Position numbers and translations under genes: made by a program. Below are positions 44,593 to 55,014 of a DNA stretch of 64,000 bases, piece after piece (position 1 is the stretch's first letter; each line of letters starts with the position of its first letter). A model generated the notes under the pieces. That model did no database searches and was not told the DNA's origin. It saw only the letters and a program-made list of their open reading frames with translations. The stretch covers positions 2,603,001 through 2,667,000 of the forward strand of contig NC_009901.1 in NCBI RefSeq assembly GCF_000018285.1. The letters are read 5' to 3'. This DNA comes from Shewanella pealeana ATCC 700345. GTDB taxonomy: Bacteria > Pseudomonadota > Gammaproteobacteria > Enterobacterales > Shewanellaceae.

Positions 44593-44700
44593 ATTGGCTT
44601 TTTGTGGTAAAAACAAGCATAAGCTCCAAATTGGTATTTGAATAAAAACAGTAAAGCCCTTAGGATCAAGGCAATTAAAATATCAATAAGATCTCAGTAA

Positions 44701-45342
44701 ATGCCAGCTAATCAGATTAATACTCAAGAAGAGCCTTTAACGCTTTATTTTATCTATGACTCTCACTGCCCGTGGAGCTATGCTGCCACGCCTGTTGTTG
44801 AAGAACTGCTTAATGCTTTCGACTATTCAGATGTCCATTTACTGCATTGCGCACATTTCAACGGTTCTGACGCACCTAAAAAGGCACAGGTTGAGCAGGT
44901 TAGTGCACTCAGCAATGTGGAATTTAGTGATGCTTATTCTAAGCAAGTAAGTAATAAGGTGTCTTCAGTTAAGACGGCGAACTTTATGTCTTGGGTGCAG
45001 TCTAAGCAAGCTGATAAAGAGTTTGAGTTCCTAAAAGTACTTCAACATCAACACTTTGTTGAAGCCAACCCGTTAAATTCGAGAGACGATTTCGACAAGA
45101 TAATTAATCAATATAAATTATCGCCGTCAAATAAGGTGTTTAAAGATGCACTAAGCCATGAGGCAGAAAGTGTGTTAGCGGGTATTGCAGAGATTGGCGA
45201 GGCTATTGGCACCAATGCATTCCCAGTATTAGTGATGACATCAGGCGATCAGGCGATCTTTATCGATCACTCGCAACATTTGGCATCGCCAAAAGATGTG
45301 GTGGAAATGGTTCGTGCTGAGCTTGCTGATTTAAGCGATTAG
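44701..45342 (+). CDS. DsbA-family thioredoxin-fold protein with CPWS motif
   Basis: This 213-residue thioredoxin-like protein lacks a signal peptide, so it is cytoplasmic. The FrnE/DsbA-like active site reads CPWS (C23, S26) in DSHCPWSYAA, so the second cysteine of CxxC is lost. The cis-Pro loop is present (GTNAFPVLV, about 178-186). A single-cysteine site suggests glutathione-type or isomerase chemistry rather than dithiol oxidation. No clear ribosome site is seen. The gene is alone; function is otherwise unknown. Confidence 0.8.
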   Translation: MPANQINTQEEPLTLYFIYDSHCPWSYAATPVVEELLNAFDYSDVHLLHCAHFNGSDAPKKAQVEQVSALSNVEFSDAYSKQVSNKVSSVKTANFMSWVQSKQADKEFEFLKVLQHQHFVEANPLNSRDDFDKIINQYKLSPSNKVFKDALSHEAESVLAGIAEIGEAIGTNAFPVLVMTSGDQAIFIDHSQHLASPKDVVEMVRAELADLSD

Positions 45343-45812
45343 TGAGTTAAATACGTCATCATGTGTAAGTGGGCACTCGTACAATAGTTCATGTATATAA
45401 TGCCCTTGTATATTGCCAGTTGCAGTTGAGTAACCTTGGTCATTTTCGGTTCAAGGTTATTCAATTATTAGCAAAGCTAAAGGCACGAGAACCTAAACTA
45501 AAGCCTAATCAGTTGTTATAGCAAACTCGAATGAGCGCTACATAGAAGACGACCAACCCAAACCACTTAAGTACTAACAGAGTATCAATAAGCATACAGT
45601 CACTCCTTAGAGAAATAACCTTTGTCACACTAATCTGTAGGGCTTGTATTCATTGGGTGTAGTCACTCGTCAAAGGCTAGCATTCAAACCCGATAAACTA
45701 GTCCATAATCGCTTCTTTTAAACGGTTACAGCTTAGCAAACGAATGTTAAATATGGATTAATTAACCGCATTTTAATGAACTATTCATTTAGATAATTCA
45801 ATGCTACCAATA
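45343..45812. other. intergenic region with one small-ORF candidate
   Basis: About 470 bases without a large gene. The only structured item is the 28-codon minus-strand frame described separately. The stretch near 45430-45470 has a short GGTTCAAGGTTATT motif only. Confidence 0.4.
45509..45595 (-). CDS. small membrane peptide candidate (28 residues)
   Basis: A 28-codon minus-strand frame begins ATG, eight bases after a good AAGGAG, and ends TGA. The peptide starts MLIDTLLVLKWFGLVVFY and continues VALIRVCYNN: one membrane span of about 20 residues with a positively charged C-terminal end. This is the typical design of small bacterial membrane proteins that regulate transporters or oxidases. 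No family is recognised. Confidence rests on the ribosome site and hydrophobic design only. Confidence 0.45.
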   Translation of the reverse strand: MLIDTLLVLKWFGLVVFYVALIRVCYNN

Positions 45813-46628
45813 CTATGCCTTTTTCTGCGCATAAACATGAATGTAGCGACCTAGAGACAAAAACGGCTCTTGTCTACACAGCTTTTGTTCCATCGCTAAG
45901 ATCTGCTCGAAGCTAAAATCGCCCATATCATGATTTTGCATATAATCATGAAATGTTCTAACCCCTGTTTTGCCTAAGATCTCAAAACCTGCTTGCTCTA
46001 AACAGCGATAGACTAGATCGGGCTCTATACCTTGCTGTGGCTGAAGTTTAAAACGTTTACGATGGGGCATCCCTTGTTCTATATGCTTAAGGTTACCGCA
46101 GATTAAATTTTTAAATAGTAGGCCGTTATAGTTATAGAACATCACTGAGATAATCCCTCCGGGCTTTACCTGCTCACAGAGTGAAGTCAATGCGCTAATC
46201 GGCTCTGCTAACCATTCCATTACTGCATGAAACAACACTAAATCGACGGGTTCATTAAGGTGCTCAGCTATATTCTGCACTGGACTATGAATAAATCGAT
46301 ATTTGTCTAATAGCTGATTGGCACTAATGTCTTGTTCAGCAAGCGATAGCATTTCACTAGATAGATCGCAAAGACTAACATTGTGCCCAAGTGCAGCAAT
46401 CTTTTGCGACAATTGCGCTAAGCCGCCACCAGCATCGAGTACGCTAAAAGGCTGGTCTTCTTGTTTGCCCCGCAGATCTGCATCAGCAGCTAACCGAAAC
46501 AAAATCTGTTCAATATCGTGCCATACCACAGTTTGTCTTATTTCACCTTTTGCGGTGCCATAAATACTCGCGGCAAACTTATGTGCTAAATCGTCAAAAT
46601 TTCTATCTTGTTTCACTGTCTTCTTCAT
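45813..46628 (-). CDS. cmoM: tRNA 5-carboxymethoxyuridine methyltransferase CmoM
   Basis: This SAM-dependent methyltransferase esterifies the cmo5U34 carboxyl in certain tRNAs to give mcmo5U. The N-terminus after ATG 46628 reads MKKTVKQDRNFDDLAHKF, followed by SIYGTAKGEIRQ, the SAM-binding VLDAGGGLAQL, LFHAVMEWLAEP, and the C-terminal RQEPFLSLGRYIHV. All agree with E. coli CmoM (formerly SmtA). This start is preferred over a frame extending to 46688 because the family begins at QDRNFDD. About 271 residues. Alone in its transcription unit. Confidence 0.9.
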   Translation of the reverse strand: MKKTVKQDRNFDDLAHKFAASIYGTAKGEIRQTVVWHDIEQILFRLAADADLRGKQEDQPFSVLDAGGGLAQLSQKIAALGHNVSLCDLSSEMLSLAEQDISANQLLDKYRFIHSPVQNIAEHLNEPVDLVLFHAVMEWLAEPISALTSLCEQVKPGGIISVMFYNYNGLLFKNLICGNLKHIEQGMPHRKRFKLQPQQGIEPDLVYRCLEQAGFEILGKTGVRTFHDYMQNHDMGDFSFEQILAMEQKLCRQEPFLSLGRYIHVYAQKKA

Positions 46629-47270
46629 ACGTTGAACGTTATCTGTTGGCGAAATTACGCGGGCGCGAATTCTCTCACAGCAAGCCAAAAAATCAAATCA
46701 GTGCAGCAACAAATAACCACTGTGAACCACAATATCTGCCGCGAGAGCCTAACTAAACTGATGTTATTATCGGATCCCCCAATGCAGGAAGTGAGTAAGT
46801 ATGCAGATTATTGAGTGGTAATTAAAAATATCCCGGGGTTATAATTTAATTTATGCATCTACGTGGGTATCTATTCACTCTGTCACTGTGGCGTTGTAAG
46901 AGACGCGAGTTCAAAAAATAACCATAGAACATCTTAAGAGTTTCTGGTTTTATGTTTAAGAAATCAAGAGTTCCCATACTCATATTAATGCCTCAACCAT
47001 ATCTAATCAGGTAAAATTTTAATTATGATTATTGCCTCATTCTTCTGACCATACTGAGTTCCAGCACGATCAATCTTTAGAAAAATTGAGAGCTCCGTAA
47101 GTTTTAGGCCTCATGTGCGAACTGACTGTTATCTACACTATGGAACATTCACATATTTCTATTGAGTGCAGCTTTAAAAGCATGCAATTATCAGTAAGGT
47201 AAAGCGCACATGTCATATATTAGAATGTTAAGCGCTAAGGCTCCAATTCATATTTTTAAGTGACTTAATT
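46629..47270. other. intergenic region, no gene seen
   Basis: About 640 bases between cmoM (minus) and the metallo-beta-lactamase-fold gene (plus). Promoters of both are expected. Short frames here look random. No repeat or RNA gene was recognised. Confidence 0.4.
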
Positions 47271-48116
47271 ATGATACTGACATCTTTGATTGATAATACT
47301 AGATTGAATCATCGAACAGACCTAACAATAGAAAGAGGGTTATCTATTCACGTTAGCACTATGGGGAAGAGCATATTATTTGATGCCGGGAGTAGCAGGG
47401 CCTTTTGTGATAATGCAGCCTTATTGAACGTGGATATCAAAGCTGTTGATGCTGCAGTGATTTCACATCGTCATCATGATCATTGTAATGGCGTTAACCA
47501 TTTTATAGACAATAACTCGAAAGCTCAGGTCTATTTTCGGGAATGCGAAAAGACCAATTATATTTTCAAAGCATTTGGTTTTGAAAGTAATGTAGGTATA
47601 AATAAGCAGTTACTGACTAACGCTACTAATCGCTTAACCTTTGTTAACCAATTAACGGAGATATTTCCTAATATTTTTATCATCACTAATTTGGTTGATA
47701 AATACCCCGAGCCAAAAGGTAATAAATACCTTTTCACTGATTCTGAGGGCTGTTGTAAACCCGATACATTTGATCATGAATTACTACTCGTTATAAAGGA
47801 AGATGATGGGCTTGTCGTGTTTACGGGTTGCGCTCACAGTGGTGTGCTCAATATGATAGAGACTGCAGTCAATTCATTTCCTACTGCGAAAATTAAAGCT
47901 GTTGTCGGTGGTTTTCATTTGGTCGGGTTACCGCTCTTTAACAGTATCGGTGGGACTAAGCAGCAAATCGAAGAAATTGGGAAATTGATGTTAAATTACC
48001 CAATAGATAAGCTATATACAGGACATTGTACAGGCATGAAAGCCTATAACATTTTGAAAGGTGTGCTTGGAGAGCGCTTAGAATACTTTCCAACAGGTCG
48101 TAGCATTAGCATTTGA
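47271..48116 (+). CDS. metallo-beta-lactamase-fold hydrolase (DHPPS/MptE-like)
   Basis: This 281-residue MBL-fold protein has metal-binding SHRHHDHCNG near 63-72 (an HxHxDH variant), FTGCAHSG near 184, GGFHL and a late TGHCTG. This order is that of the group near 7,8-dihydropterin-6-methyl-4-(beta-D-ribofuranosyl)aminobenzene phosphate synthase, seen in archaea and many bacteria where its role is unclear. No signal peptide. The ribosome site is weak. No operon partners. Confidence 0.82.
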   Translation: MILTSLIDNTRLNHRTDLTIERGLSIHVSTMGKSILFDAGSSRAFCDNAALLNVDIKAVDAAVISHRHHDHCNGVNHFIDNNSKAQVYFRECEKTNYIFKAFGFESNVGINKQLLTNATNRLTFVNQLTEIFPNIFIITNLVDKYPEPKGNKYLFTDSEGCCKPDTFDHELLLVIKEDDGLVVFTGCAHSGVLNMIETAVNSFPTAKIKAVVGGFHLVGLPLFNSIGGTKQQIEEIGKLMLNYPIDKLYTGHCTGMKAYNILKGVLGERLEYFPTGRSISI

Positions 48117-48304
48117 CTTTATATAATCACTTATCAGATAAAATTTGTCGGTGATTTGTGTTGTTCAGATATGCTCACAAGTATTAATGGCTTAATAAGC
48201 CTACAGGCTATAAGTGTTTGGCATGAAAAGCGAAGATAGCGCTAATGGCTGAATATTGCGATAGGCAGCCGAGATAGGCTATAGATGTGCAAAATTTTTT
48301 AATC

Positions 48305-48365
48305 AAAAGTGGTAAGCCTATCTACGCTGCAAGTTTTACTGAGCACAAATAAATTTACCACTTTT
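48305..48365. repeat. 11-bp perfect inverted repeat with 39-base spacer
   Basis: AAAAGTGGTAA (48305-48315) and TTACCACTTTT (48355-48365) are exact complements. The element lies downstream of codA on its strand and downstream of the MBL gene, so it may act as a processing or termination structure for either. No T-run follows. Confidence 0.55.
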
Positions 48366-48396
48366 CTTAAGCTATTAGCCTTTTAAGCAAGTTGTT

Positions 48397-49692
48397 TTAA
48401 CGACGGAAGGTCACTTCTTCGGTTTCATTCAAGTGAATTTGTGTTTGTGCAACCTGAGTCTCAGCTAACACCTTACCCTGACGCACAGAGTAACGTACTG
48501 GAACCTGACGACGTAGCGCATCAAAGCCATTATCGGCAGGCAAGATAAGCAAGTTACCTGGTTTACCTAGCTCAATACCATAGGTGTCTTGGATGTTTAG
48601 CGTGCGTGCTGACTTGTTGGTGATAAGCTCTAGCGAGTTGTTGATTTGATCGTAACCCATGATTTGGCAAACATGTAGCCCCATGTGCAGCACCTGCAGC
48701 ATGTTAGCTGTACCTAGTGGATACCAAGGGTCGAAAATATCATCGTGACCAAAACAGACGTTAATGTCAGCAGCTAGCATCTCTTTCACGCGGGTAATAC
48801 CACGGCGCTTAGGATAATCATCGAAACGGCCCTGTAGATGGATATTCACTAGCGGGTTGGCAACGAAGTTAATCCCTGACATGCCAAGTAGACGGAACAG
48901 ACGTGAAGCATATGCACCATTGTAAGAGTGCATTGCCGTTGTGTGACTCGCTGTTACGCGCTCGCCCATTTGATACTTATGTGCAAGAGCTGCAACCGTT
49001 TCTACAAAGCGAGACTGCTCATCATCAATTTCATCACAGTGAACGTCGATTAGGCGGTCGTACTTACGAGCAAGATCAAACACATAATGTAGCGACTCTA
49101 CGCCGTATTCACGGGTAAATTCAAAGTGCGGGATCGCGCCAATCACATCTGCGCCTAGCTTTACCGCTTCTTCTAGTAGCTCTTTACCGTTAGGGTAAGA
49201 CAGAATACCTTCTTGCGGGAAAGCCACAATCTGGATATCCACCCAAGGCTTCATCTCTTCTTTCACTTCAAGCATGGCTTTAAGTGCAATTAGAGTCGGA
49301 TCCGATACATCGACGTGAGTACGAACGTGCTGGATACCGTTGGCAATCTGCCATTTTAGGGTTTGCTTAGCACGAGACTTAACGTCTTCGATAGACAGCA
49401 TGGATTTACGCTCAGACCAGCGTTCGATCCCTTCAAACAAGGTGCCTGAAATGTTCCAGCTCGGCTCGCCAGCAGTTTGCGTGGTATCTAAGTGAACATG
49501 TGGCTCACAAAAAGGTGGCACAGCCATGCCGCCTTCACCATCAATCACTTGTAAAGAATCGGCACTTGGAAGTTCGATGCTTTGGCTCATAGCAGCAATC
49601 GCTTTGAACTTACCGTCTTCAATCAACAATTGTTGAAGGCCTTCTTGACCTTTTAGAGTCACATTTTTGATCAACATACTTGCTGATGACAT
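48397..49692 (-). CDS. codA: cytosine deaminase CodA
   Basis: This cytosine/isoguanine deaminase of the amidohydrolase family makes uracil and ammonia from cytosine. Metal motifs are EPHVHLDTT (H65, H67), HCDEIDDEQ and [10 protein letters not shown]. Of about 431 residues, length is normal for the E. coli-type enzyme. The start at ATG 49692 has AAGGA six bases upstream; the upstream ATG 49719 would overlap codB. It is the second gene of the codBA operon. Confidence 0.92.
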   Translation of the reverse strand: MSSASMLIKNVTLKGQEGLQQLLIEDGKFKAIAAMSQSIELPSADSLQVIDGEGGMAVPPFCEPHVHLDTTQTAGEPSWNISGTLFEGIERWSERKSMLSIEDVKSRAKQTLKWQIANGIQHVRTHVDVSDPTLIALKAMLEVKEEMKPWVDIQIVAFPQEGILSYPNGKELLEEAVKLGADVIGAIPHFEFTREYGVESLHYVFDLARKYDRLIDVHCDEIDDEQSRFVETVAALAHKYQMGERVTASHTTAMHSYNGAYASRLFRLLGMSGINFVANPLVNIHLQGRFDDYPKRRGITRVKEMLAADINVCFGHDDIFDPWYPLGTANMLQVLHMGLHVCQIMGYDQINNSLELITNKSARTLNIQDTYGIELGKPGNLLILPADNGFDALRRQVPVRYSVRQGKVLAETQVAQTQIHLNETEEVTFRR

Positions 49693-49702
49693 GGTGTTTT
49701 CC

Positions 49703-50968
49703 TTATGCATTGGTAGCATTTTTACAATCTGATTTAACTAATTTTTGTTTATTCATGCGTTTTAGCGCTTCATCTATTAATAAATAGCTGATGGCACCCG
49801 CAAGTACGGCATTAATTGGCACTATGCCTGGTAATAGGTGGCCTGCTAGCACGCCTATCACGACACCGCTAATCGCAGCCCAATTTACCGTTGAAAACTT
49901 AGCATTGGCGAAGTCTTTATATTTTTCACGGTTACGTAAGTAATCGGCGATGATAATGCCACCAATAGGTGGGATAGCTGCCGATAGGAAGGTTAACCAA
50001 CCGACAAAGTTATTATATAGCCATAGCGCGCACAGAGTGCCGATCACGCCGTTAAAAATTGACAGGTACTTACTCGGCAAGCCGGTAATGTTTGAAAAGC
50101 CTAAGCCCGAAGCATACAGCGCATTATCATTGGTGGTCCAAATATTAAGACCCAAGATGATAATGGCTGGGATTAATAGTCCCTGAGCAATCATAACCTC
50201 AGAGATATCAGCTTGCCCCGTTGCCGCAGCGCCCGCTGCGCCGAAGATAAACATCAACGAATTACCGACGAAGAAGGCAAACATGGTGACAAACACGGCA
50301 GTTTTAGGATTTTTACCGAAGCGAACAAAATCTGCGGTCAGTGTACCGGCTGAGATAAATGAGCCGACAACCAATACCAGAGCGGTATTAAAATCGATTG
50401 GATTTTCAGGCTCGACCGCCATTAAGCCTTGCATGCCGCCCATAGTGTCGACCGCTTGTAGTACCGAGAATCCGCCAAATAGGGCGATGGCTGGAACCGC
50501 GATGGCTGACAAAATCATAATCGCGCCAATACCGAAGTACACGGTAAAGGTCATCAGTAGACCCGAGACAATAATCAGCAGGTTGGTATCTATACCTGTG
50601 GCTTTCTGTACCGGAATAGCAAACATTGCCACGCCAACACCAAACCAACCAACTTGCGTGCCACCGAGAAGTAGCGAGGGTAGCCAAGAACCTTTTAAAC
50701 CGAATGAGTAACGCGCGAGGAGATGAGTAGAGAGGCCTGTTTGAGCGCCGATGTAACCAAGAAATGAAGTATAGATACCGAGAATTAAATTACCAATAAG
50801 AACTGCTAGAACAAAATCATTAAAAGAGAGGCCTGTGCCGAGCGTTCCTCCCGTCCACATACTTGCTGAAAAAAAGGTTAATCCCAGCATCACCATCGTC
50901 AGAGAGAAAACACCTTTACGGCCCGATTGAGGAACCGGACTTAAACTGTAATTATTATCGCTTGCCAT
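49703..50968 (-). CDS. codB: cytosine permease CodB
   Basis: This NCS1-family cytosine:cation symporter of the inner membrane has 421 residues and about twelve hydrophobic segments. [16 protein letters not shown] near 38-53 and [12 protein letters not shown] are typical. It precedes codA by 10 bases on the minus strand, so uptake and deamination are expressed together. In E. coli this operon is controlled by PurR and NtrC; no full PurR site was found here. Confidence 0.92.
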   Translation of the reverse strand: MASDNNYSLSPVPQSGRKGVFSLTMVMLGLTFFSASMWTGGTLGTGLSFNDFVLAVLIGNLILGIYTSFLGYIGAQTGLSTHLLARYSFGLKGSWLPSLLLGGTQVGWFGVGVAMFAIPVQKATGIDTNLLIIVSGLLMTFTVYFGIGAIMILSAIAVPAIALFGGFSVLQAVDTMGGMQGLMAVEPENPIDFNTALVLVVGSFISAGTLTADFVRFGKNPKTAVFVTMFAFFVGNSLMFIFGAAGAAATGQADISEVMIAQGLLIPAIIILGLNIWTTNDNALYASGLGFSNITGLPSKYLSIFNGVIGTLCALWLYNNFVGWLTFLSAAIPPIGGIIIADYLRNREKYKDFANAKFSTVNWAAISGVVIGVLAGHLLPGIVPINAVLAGAISYLLIDEALKRMNKQKLVKSDCKNATNA

Positions 50969-51390
50969 TTATTGCCTCTGGTCATGTAATTATTATTCAC
51001 GGCCTACCGAAATTGCAAAATCACTCAAGCATAGAAAGCAAGCTCGAGTCTGTGCGCATCAGGCAAACGGCGCGTATTTTAGTGATAATGAATACAGAGT
51101 CAAGCAATAAACCCGCCTTAATTACAAATCGATGCATTAGTTATTTCAATGTAAATTCAATGCTATTTTAAAGCTATCACTTATGATGGGCAGCGAGTCT
51201 CTATTCAACCTTTAACTCCCATTTCAACCAACTTATTACATTTAAGTTGCTGTCAACCCCAGTGTACTTGAACTTTGGTGAATTGCTTGTCCTAAAGCAT
51301 ACGAGGTAGCTCCTCAACTATACTTTTAATTCGATGCTTGAAAGCTTAATTCGTAGTCAACTTAAAAGTTCGGTAGAGAGGACAGTTAAC
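50969..51390. other. divergent intergenic region upstream of codB
   Basis: About 420 bases with promoters for codB (minus) and the DUF4242 gene (plus). A half match to a PurR operator (AGGCAAACG at 51061-51069) is present, with no second half. No gene was seen. Confidence 0.35.
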
Positions 51391-51663
51391 ATGCCAAAAT
51401 ATGTGATAGAAAGACTACTTCCCGGTGCAGGGGATTTATCGGCTAGCGACTTACAGGGGATCTCTAGGAAGTCTTGTGATGTGCTAGAAGCGTTAGGACC
51501 CAAAGTGCAATGGGTTGAAAGTTATATTACCGATAATAAGATCTATTGTGTTTATATTGCGCCAGATGAAAGCTTGATCAGAAAACACGCGGAAATGGGA
51601 GAGTTTCCAATAGAAGCCGTTAATCAAGTTAGGACGATTATTGATCCAACGACATCTGAATAA
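51391..51663 (+). CDS. DUF4242 (SCO4226-like) small protein
   Basis: This 90-residue protein matches the DUF4242 family: MPKYVIERLLPGAG at the start, VQWVESYITDNKIYCVYIAPDE in the middle, AEMGEFPIEAVNQVRTIIDP at the end. A Streptomyces member binds nickel; the general role is unknown. ATG 51391 follows GAGAGGA and gives the family N-terminus; an upstream ATG at 51334 is rejected. Confidence 0.8.
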   Translation: MPKYVIERLLPGAGDLSASDLQGISRKSCDVLEALGPKVQWVESYITDNKIYCVYIAPDESLIRKHAEMGEFPIEAVNQVRTIIDPTTSE

Positions 51664-51673
51664 ATTCAAGCAG

Positions 51674-51707
51674 ACTCGAGCTAACAAGCCTATTGTTGGC
51701 TCGAGTT
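51674..51707 (+). terminator. strong hairpin, probable terminator
   Basis: ACTCGAGCTAACAA pairs with TTGTTGGCTCGAGT (one G-T pair) around the loop GCCTAT, then TT. It lies ten bases past the DUF4242 stop. The T-tract is short, so termination efficiency is uncertain. Confidence 0.6.
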
Positions 51708-51785
51708 TACTCGGGAAGTTATTCCCCGCGCCTTATGAAATCACCAAAAGTTTACCTATTATTTTGATGATTTCGATCTTGATGA

Positions 51786-53330
51786 TTACGACTCGGGCAC
51801 AACTTTAGGTTTGGGTTTAAACAGGGCCAATAGCGGGATGAGACACAGGTAGGAGACCAACAGAAAACCGAATGTAAATACGAACGCCGTCAAGGTTGAT
51901 TGTTGATGTAAGATATTTTGCATCTGAGCCAAAAATGTCGGGTCGGTGATAGTGGTTCCTTGGGCTTGTGCCGCTTGCTGTAAAACTGGATTGGTTGGCG
52001 AAAGTGCACCGCCTAATTCGTTCCATTCCCGCTGCTGGGTACGGAAGAAATAAGTATTCACAATAGAGATCCCGAAAGAGCCGCCAATGGTGCGGCATAA
52101 GTTAAACACCACGGCACCACCGATTGTGTCTTTGGGGGCAAGGGTGGCGTAGGCCAACTGGCTAAGAGGCGCAAACACTAAGCCCATGCCTGCGCCTTGA
52201 ATGATACTGGGTAATAAAATCCAATAGATGTTTATCTCAAGGGAGTATTGCGTCATCAAATAGGTTCCGAGCGCATTAAGACTCAGGCCAATAACAATCA
52301 ACAACCTGGCATCAATTCTATCCATATAGCGCGCCATCATCAGTAGCACAAATGCTGATGCGAGACCTCTTGGCGCCATGGCAAAGCCTGTGGTTTCTAC
52401 CGGGTAATTTAATAACTGCTCTAGCATCATAGGTTGCAACTGAGTGATACCGAACATTCCCATCGAGAAGCCAGCCATAACCAGACATGACATTGCAAGG
52501 TTACGGTCTCGCAATAACCAAACAGGAGCGATCTCACTCTTAGTCGTAAAAGAGCGTGCCACAAAGAAAATAATCGCAATGGCGCTGATTATGGTTGAAA
52601 ACAAGATGGTATTGGACTCGAACCAAGATTCTTGATTACCCCGGTCGAGCACCATCTGCAGCAGACCAATACCGATTGTCATTGCGATAACGATTGGCCA
52701 GTCAATTTTAGGTTTACCTTTACCACTGAGCTTAACAAAGGTGTAAATCAGCGTAAGGCAGATGGCGCCAACGGGTAGATTAACGTAAAAAATCCAGCGC
52801 CAATCCATGTTTTCGGTAATGATCCCACCTAGTGTCGGCCCTAGAATTGGCCCAAGCAATACGCCAACACTAAATAGTGCCATCGCCTTACCGCGCTGAT
52901 TAGCGGGATAGATCTGCACCATGATTGACTGAGATAGAGGGATCACCGAAGCGCCAAATGCTCCTTGCATCACCCTAAAGGTCACCATTTCAGTAATGGT
53001 ATCGGCTTGGCCACAAAGAGCCGAGCTGACAATAAATCCACTGACTGAGATCAATAGTAGATTACGAATACCAAATTTAAGCGCAAGAAAACTGGCTAGC
53101 GGGATAAATATCGCCTCAGCCATAGAGTAGGAGGTCAGTACCCAAGTGACTTGATCGGACGTCACCCCCAATGCGCCCATCATATGCGGTAGGGCAACAT
53201 TCGCAATCGTCATGTCGAGTAAGACCATGATAGCGGATAACATCACCGCCAAGGTCACCAGTTTACGACTGCCTTCACTTAATACTTGAGCATCACCAGG
53301 GCTTGACGATGCTTGAGAGAGCTCGGTCAT
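51786..53330 (-). CDS. EmrB-type DHA2 major facilitator drug exporter
   Basis: This 514-residue MFS protein has about 14 membrane segments and the DHA2 motifs MTIANVALPHMMGALG near 45-60 and MALFSVGVLLGPILGPTLGG near 160. It moves toxic compounds across the inner membrane and works with the EmrA-like protein encoded one base upstream. Named EmrB type because of the partner. Substrates unknown. Confidence 0.88.
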   Translation of the reverse strand: MTELSQASSSPGDAQVLSEGSRKLVTLAVMLSAIMVLLDMTIANVALPHMMGALGVTSDQVTWVLTSYSMAEAIFIPLASFLALKFGIRNLLLISVSGFIVSSALCGQADTITEMVTFRVMQGAFGASVIPLSQSIMVQIYPANQRGKAMALFSVGVLLGPILGPTLGGIITENMDWRWIFYVNLPVGAICLTLIYTFVKLSGKGKPKIDWPIVIAMTIGIGLLQMVLDRGNQESWFESNTILFSTIISAIAIIFFVARSFTTKSEIAPVWLLRDRNLAMSCLVMAGFSMGMFGITQLQPMMLEQLLNYPVETTGFAMAPRGLASAFVLLMMARYMDRIDARLLIVIGLSLNALGTYLMTQYSLEINIYWILLPSIIQGAGMGLVFAPLSQLAYATLAPKDTIGGAVVFNLCRTIGGSFGISIVNTYFFRTQQREWNELGGALSPTNPVLQQAAQAQGTTITDPTFLAQMQNILHQQSTLTAFVFTFGFLLVSYLCLIPLLALFKPKPKVVPES

Positions 53331-53331
53331 G

Positions 53332-54396
53332 TTACTGCTCTTGTTTGTTTGCTGTGCTAACTGTATCTATGGTGACATTCGCGCTAGCGCCCACCCGTAA
53401 CGGAGTGTCAGGGTGTTCACTTTCGTTAGCAAGACGAATGAGTATAGGGAAACGTTGCGGGACCTTTACCCAGTTACCGGTGGCATTTTCTGGAGGCAGC
53501 AGTGAAAATGATGAGCCGCTAGCGGGAGATATGGCTTCAATGGTGCCGTGATAATCCACACTCGGGTAGAGATCTAAGGTGATTGTTGCCTGCATTCCCT
53601 TAGTGATCAATTCTAGCTGGGTTTCTTTAAAGTTAGCTTGTACCCAATAGGTATTGGCCTCAACCAAGGGCACCAATGCTTGGCCAACAGACACCACGCT
53701 ACCCGCATGGGCGGTTAACTTACCTAAGGTGCCACTTTTGGGAGCAAAGATATTGGTGTATGAAAGAGACAGACTGGCCTGACTGAGCGCCGCCGCGGCC
53801 TTTTTCACTTCCGGTGCGGCATTACCTTGCGCGCCTTGGGTTTTAATGAGTTGTGACATGGTTGCGCGGGCGGCAATCACATTCTCTTCAGCGGAGGAGA
53901 GCTTGGCGCGGGCATCATCGAGTTGCTGCGCTGGCAGTAACTGTTTTGCTACCAGTTGCTTAATACGTTGGTAGGTTGCCTGAGCATCGGTCAGTTGAGC
54001 CACGGCGCTTCTAACGTTGGCACTGGCAGCCAGGATCGCATCATCACTGGCGGCATTATTCTGTATCGCCACCTCGTAAGCGGCGCGAGCTTCATCGAGT
54101 TGTGCCTGAAAGGGGGCTGGATCGATCTGTACCAGTAAGTCACCTTGGCTGACCTCTTGATAATCAGATGCATTAACGCTGATCACCTTGCCATGGACTT
54201 GTGGTGCAATGTAAATGATGTTGGCATGAACATAGGAGTCATCGGTACTCGGGTAGTTCTTTTGATGCTGAATATAGAAATAACTAAGAGTAACAAGTGC
54301 CGCGAGCACTGTGGCGGCAATGATAAGGTTACGTATTAGGTGGGATTTTGGTTCTAGCTCTGCTGGTGCTGATGTTTCTGCTAAATTTTCGCTCAT
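53332..54396 (-). CDS. EmrA-type membrane fusion protein
   Basis: This 354-residue HlyD-family protein has one N-terminal membrane anchor (about 24-44), a biotinyl-lipoyl half motif (VSQGDLLVQIDPAPFQAQLDEA), a long helical hairpin (about 100-190) and a C-terminal beta-barrel. It pairs with the DHA2 exporter to span the periplasm. The two genes are separated by one base. No TetR or MarR regulator is adjacent. Confidence 0.88.
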   Translation of the reverse strand: MSENLAETSAPAELEPKSHLIRNLIIAATVLAALVTLSYFYIQHQKNYPSTDDSYVHANIIYIAPQVHGKVISVNASDYQEVSQGDLLVQIDPAPFQAQLDEARAAYEVAIQNNAASDDAILAASANVRSAVAQLTDAQATYQRIKQLVAKQLLPAQQLDDARAKLSSAEENVIAARATMSQLIKTQGAQGNAAPEVKKAAAALSQASLSLSYTNIFAPKSGTLGKLTAHAGSVVSVGQALVPLVEANTYWVQANFKETQLELITKGMQATITLDLYPSVDYHGTIEAISPASGSSFSLLPPENATGNWVKVPQRFPILIRLANESEHPDTPLRVGASANVTIDTVSTANKQEQ

Positions 54397-55014
54397 TATT
54401 TTAACCCAATTAGGTTATTTGACGTAAGCCGAGCGGTTGAACCTGTACTTAAGAAGCTGATAGCTCGGCGAAACATTCATTCGTTTCACAAATACTAGAC
54501 CCCGTTTGTAGTAGTCACAATGTAAGTGACTAAAAAAGCATAAAAGTGAAGCCGATTTAATATTGAGTAGAGGGAATAATTAAGCATGTTAACCATAGTG
54601 TTAGCTATGCGTTAGCATTTGATTAAAGGAATATCTCGCCAGCGATTAGAATATTGCGGTATACATTTTTCTTCGCATTCTGCACTTCTACGAAAACTAT
54701 CCTGTAAGCACTAATAAGTGTCGCCTCTTCTAGTCTTTTGAAAATACTGATTATTGGTAACTAATGGTTTATTGCTACTGGTTAAGCAATGTACCGCTGA
54801 CTCAAGTGCATCCTTAAGTCGCTAAGGCTAAATCAGATGCCATTTACTTCAAATCTGATTTTAATTACGTTAACTATTGCTGCAGCGCTCACATAAACTA
54901 TACACTGGCACCACATCTTTTTTACAAAAATAATTAGTGCTAATTCAATTACATCTAATTGATTTTACCAGCACCCTTTAGAGATTTGTGAACAGCACAT
55001 TTAGGGACGAACGT
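54397..55014. other. divergent intergenic region between two efflux operons
   Basis: About 620 AT-rich bases without a gene. It must drive emrAB (minus) and the RND tripartite operon (plus). No regulator gene or convincing operator was recognised. Confidence 0.4.

Noticed and set aside
51061..51076. Possible PurR operator upstream of codB
   Set aside because: Only the left half (AGGCAAACG) fits the consensus; the right half matches at none of the fixed positions.
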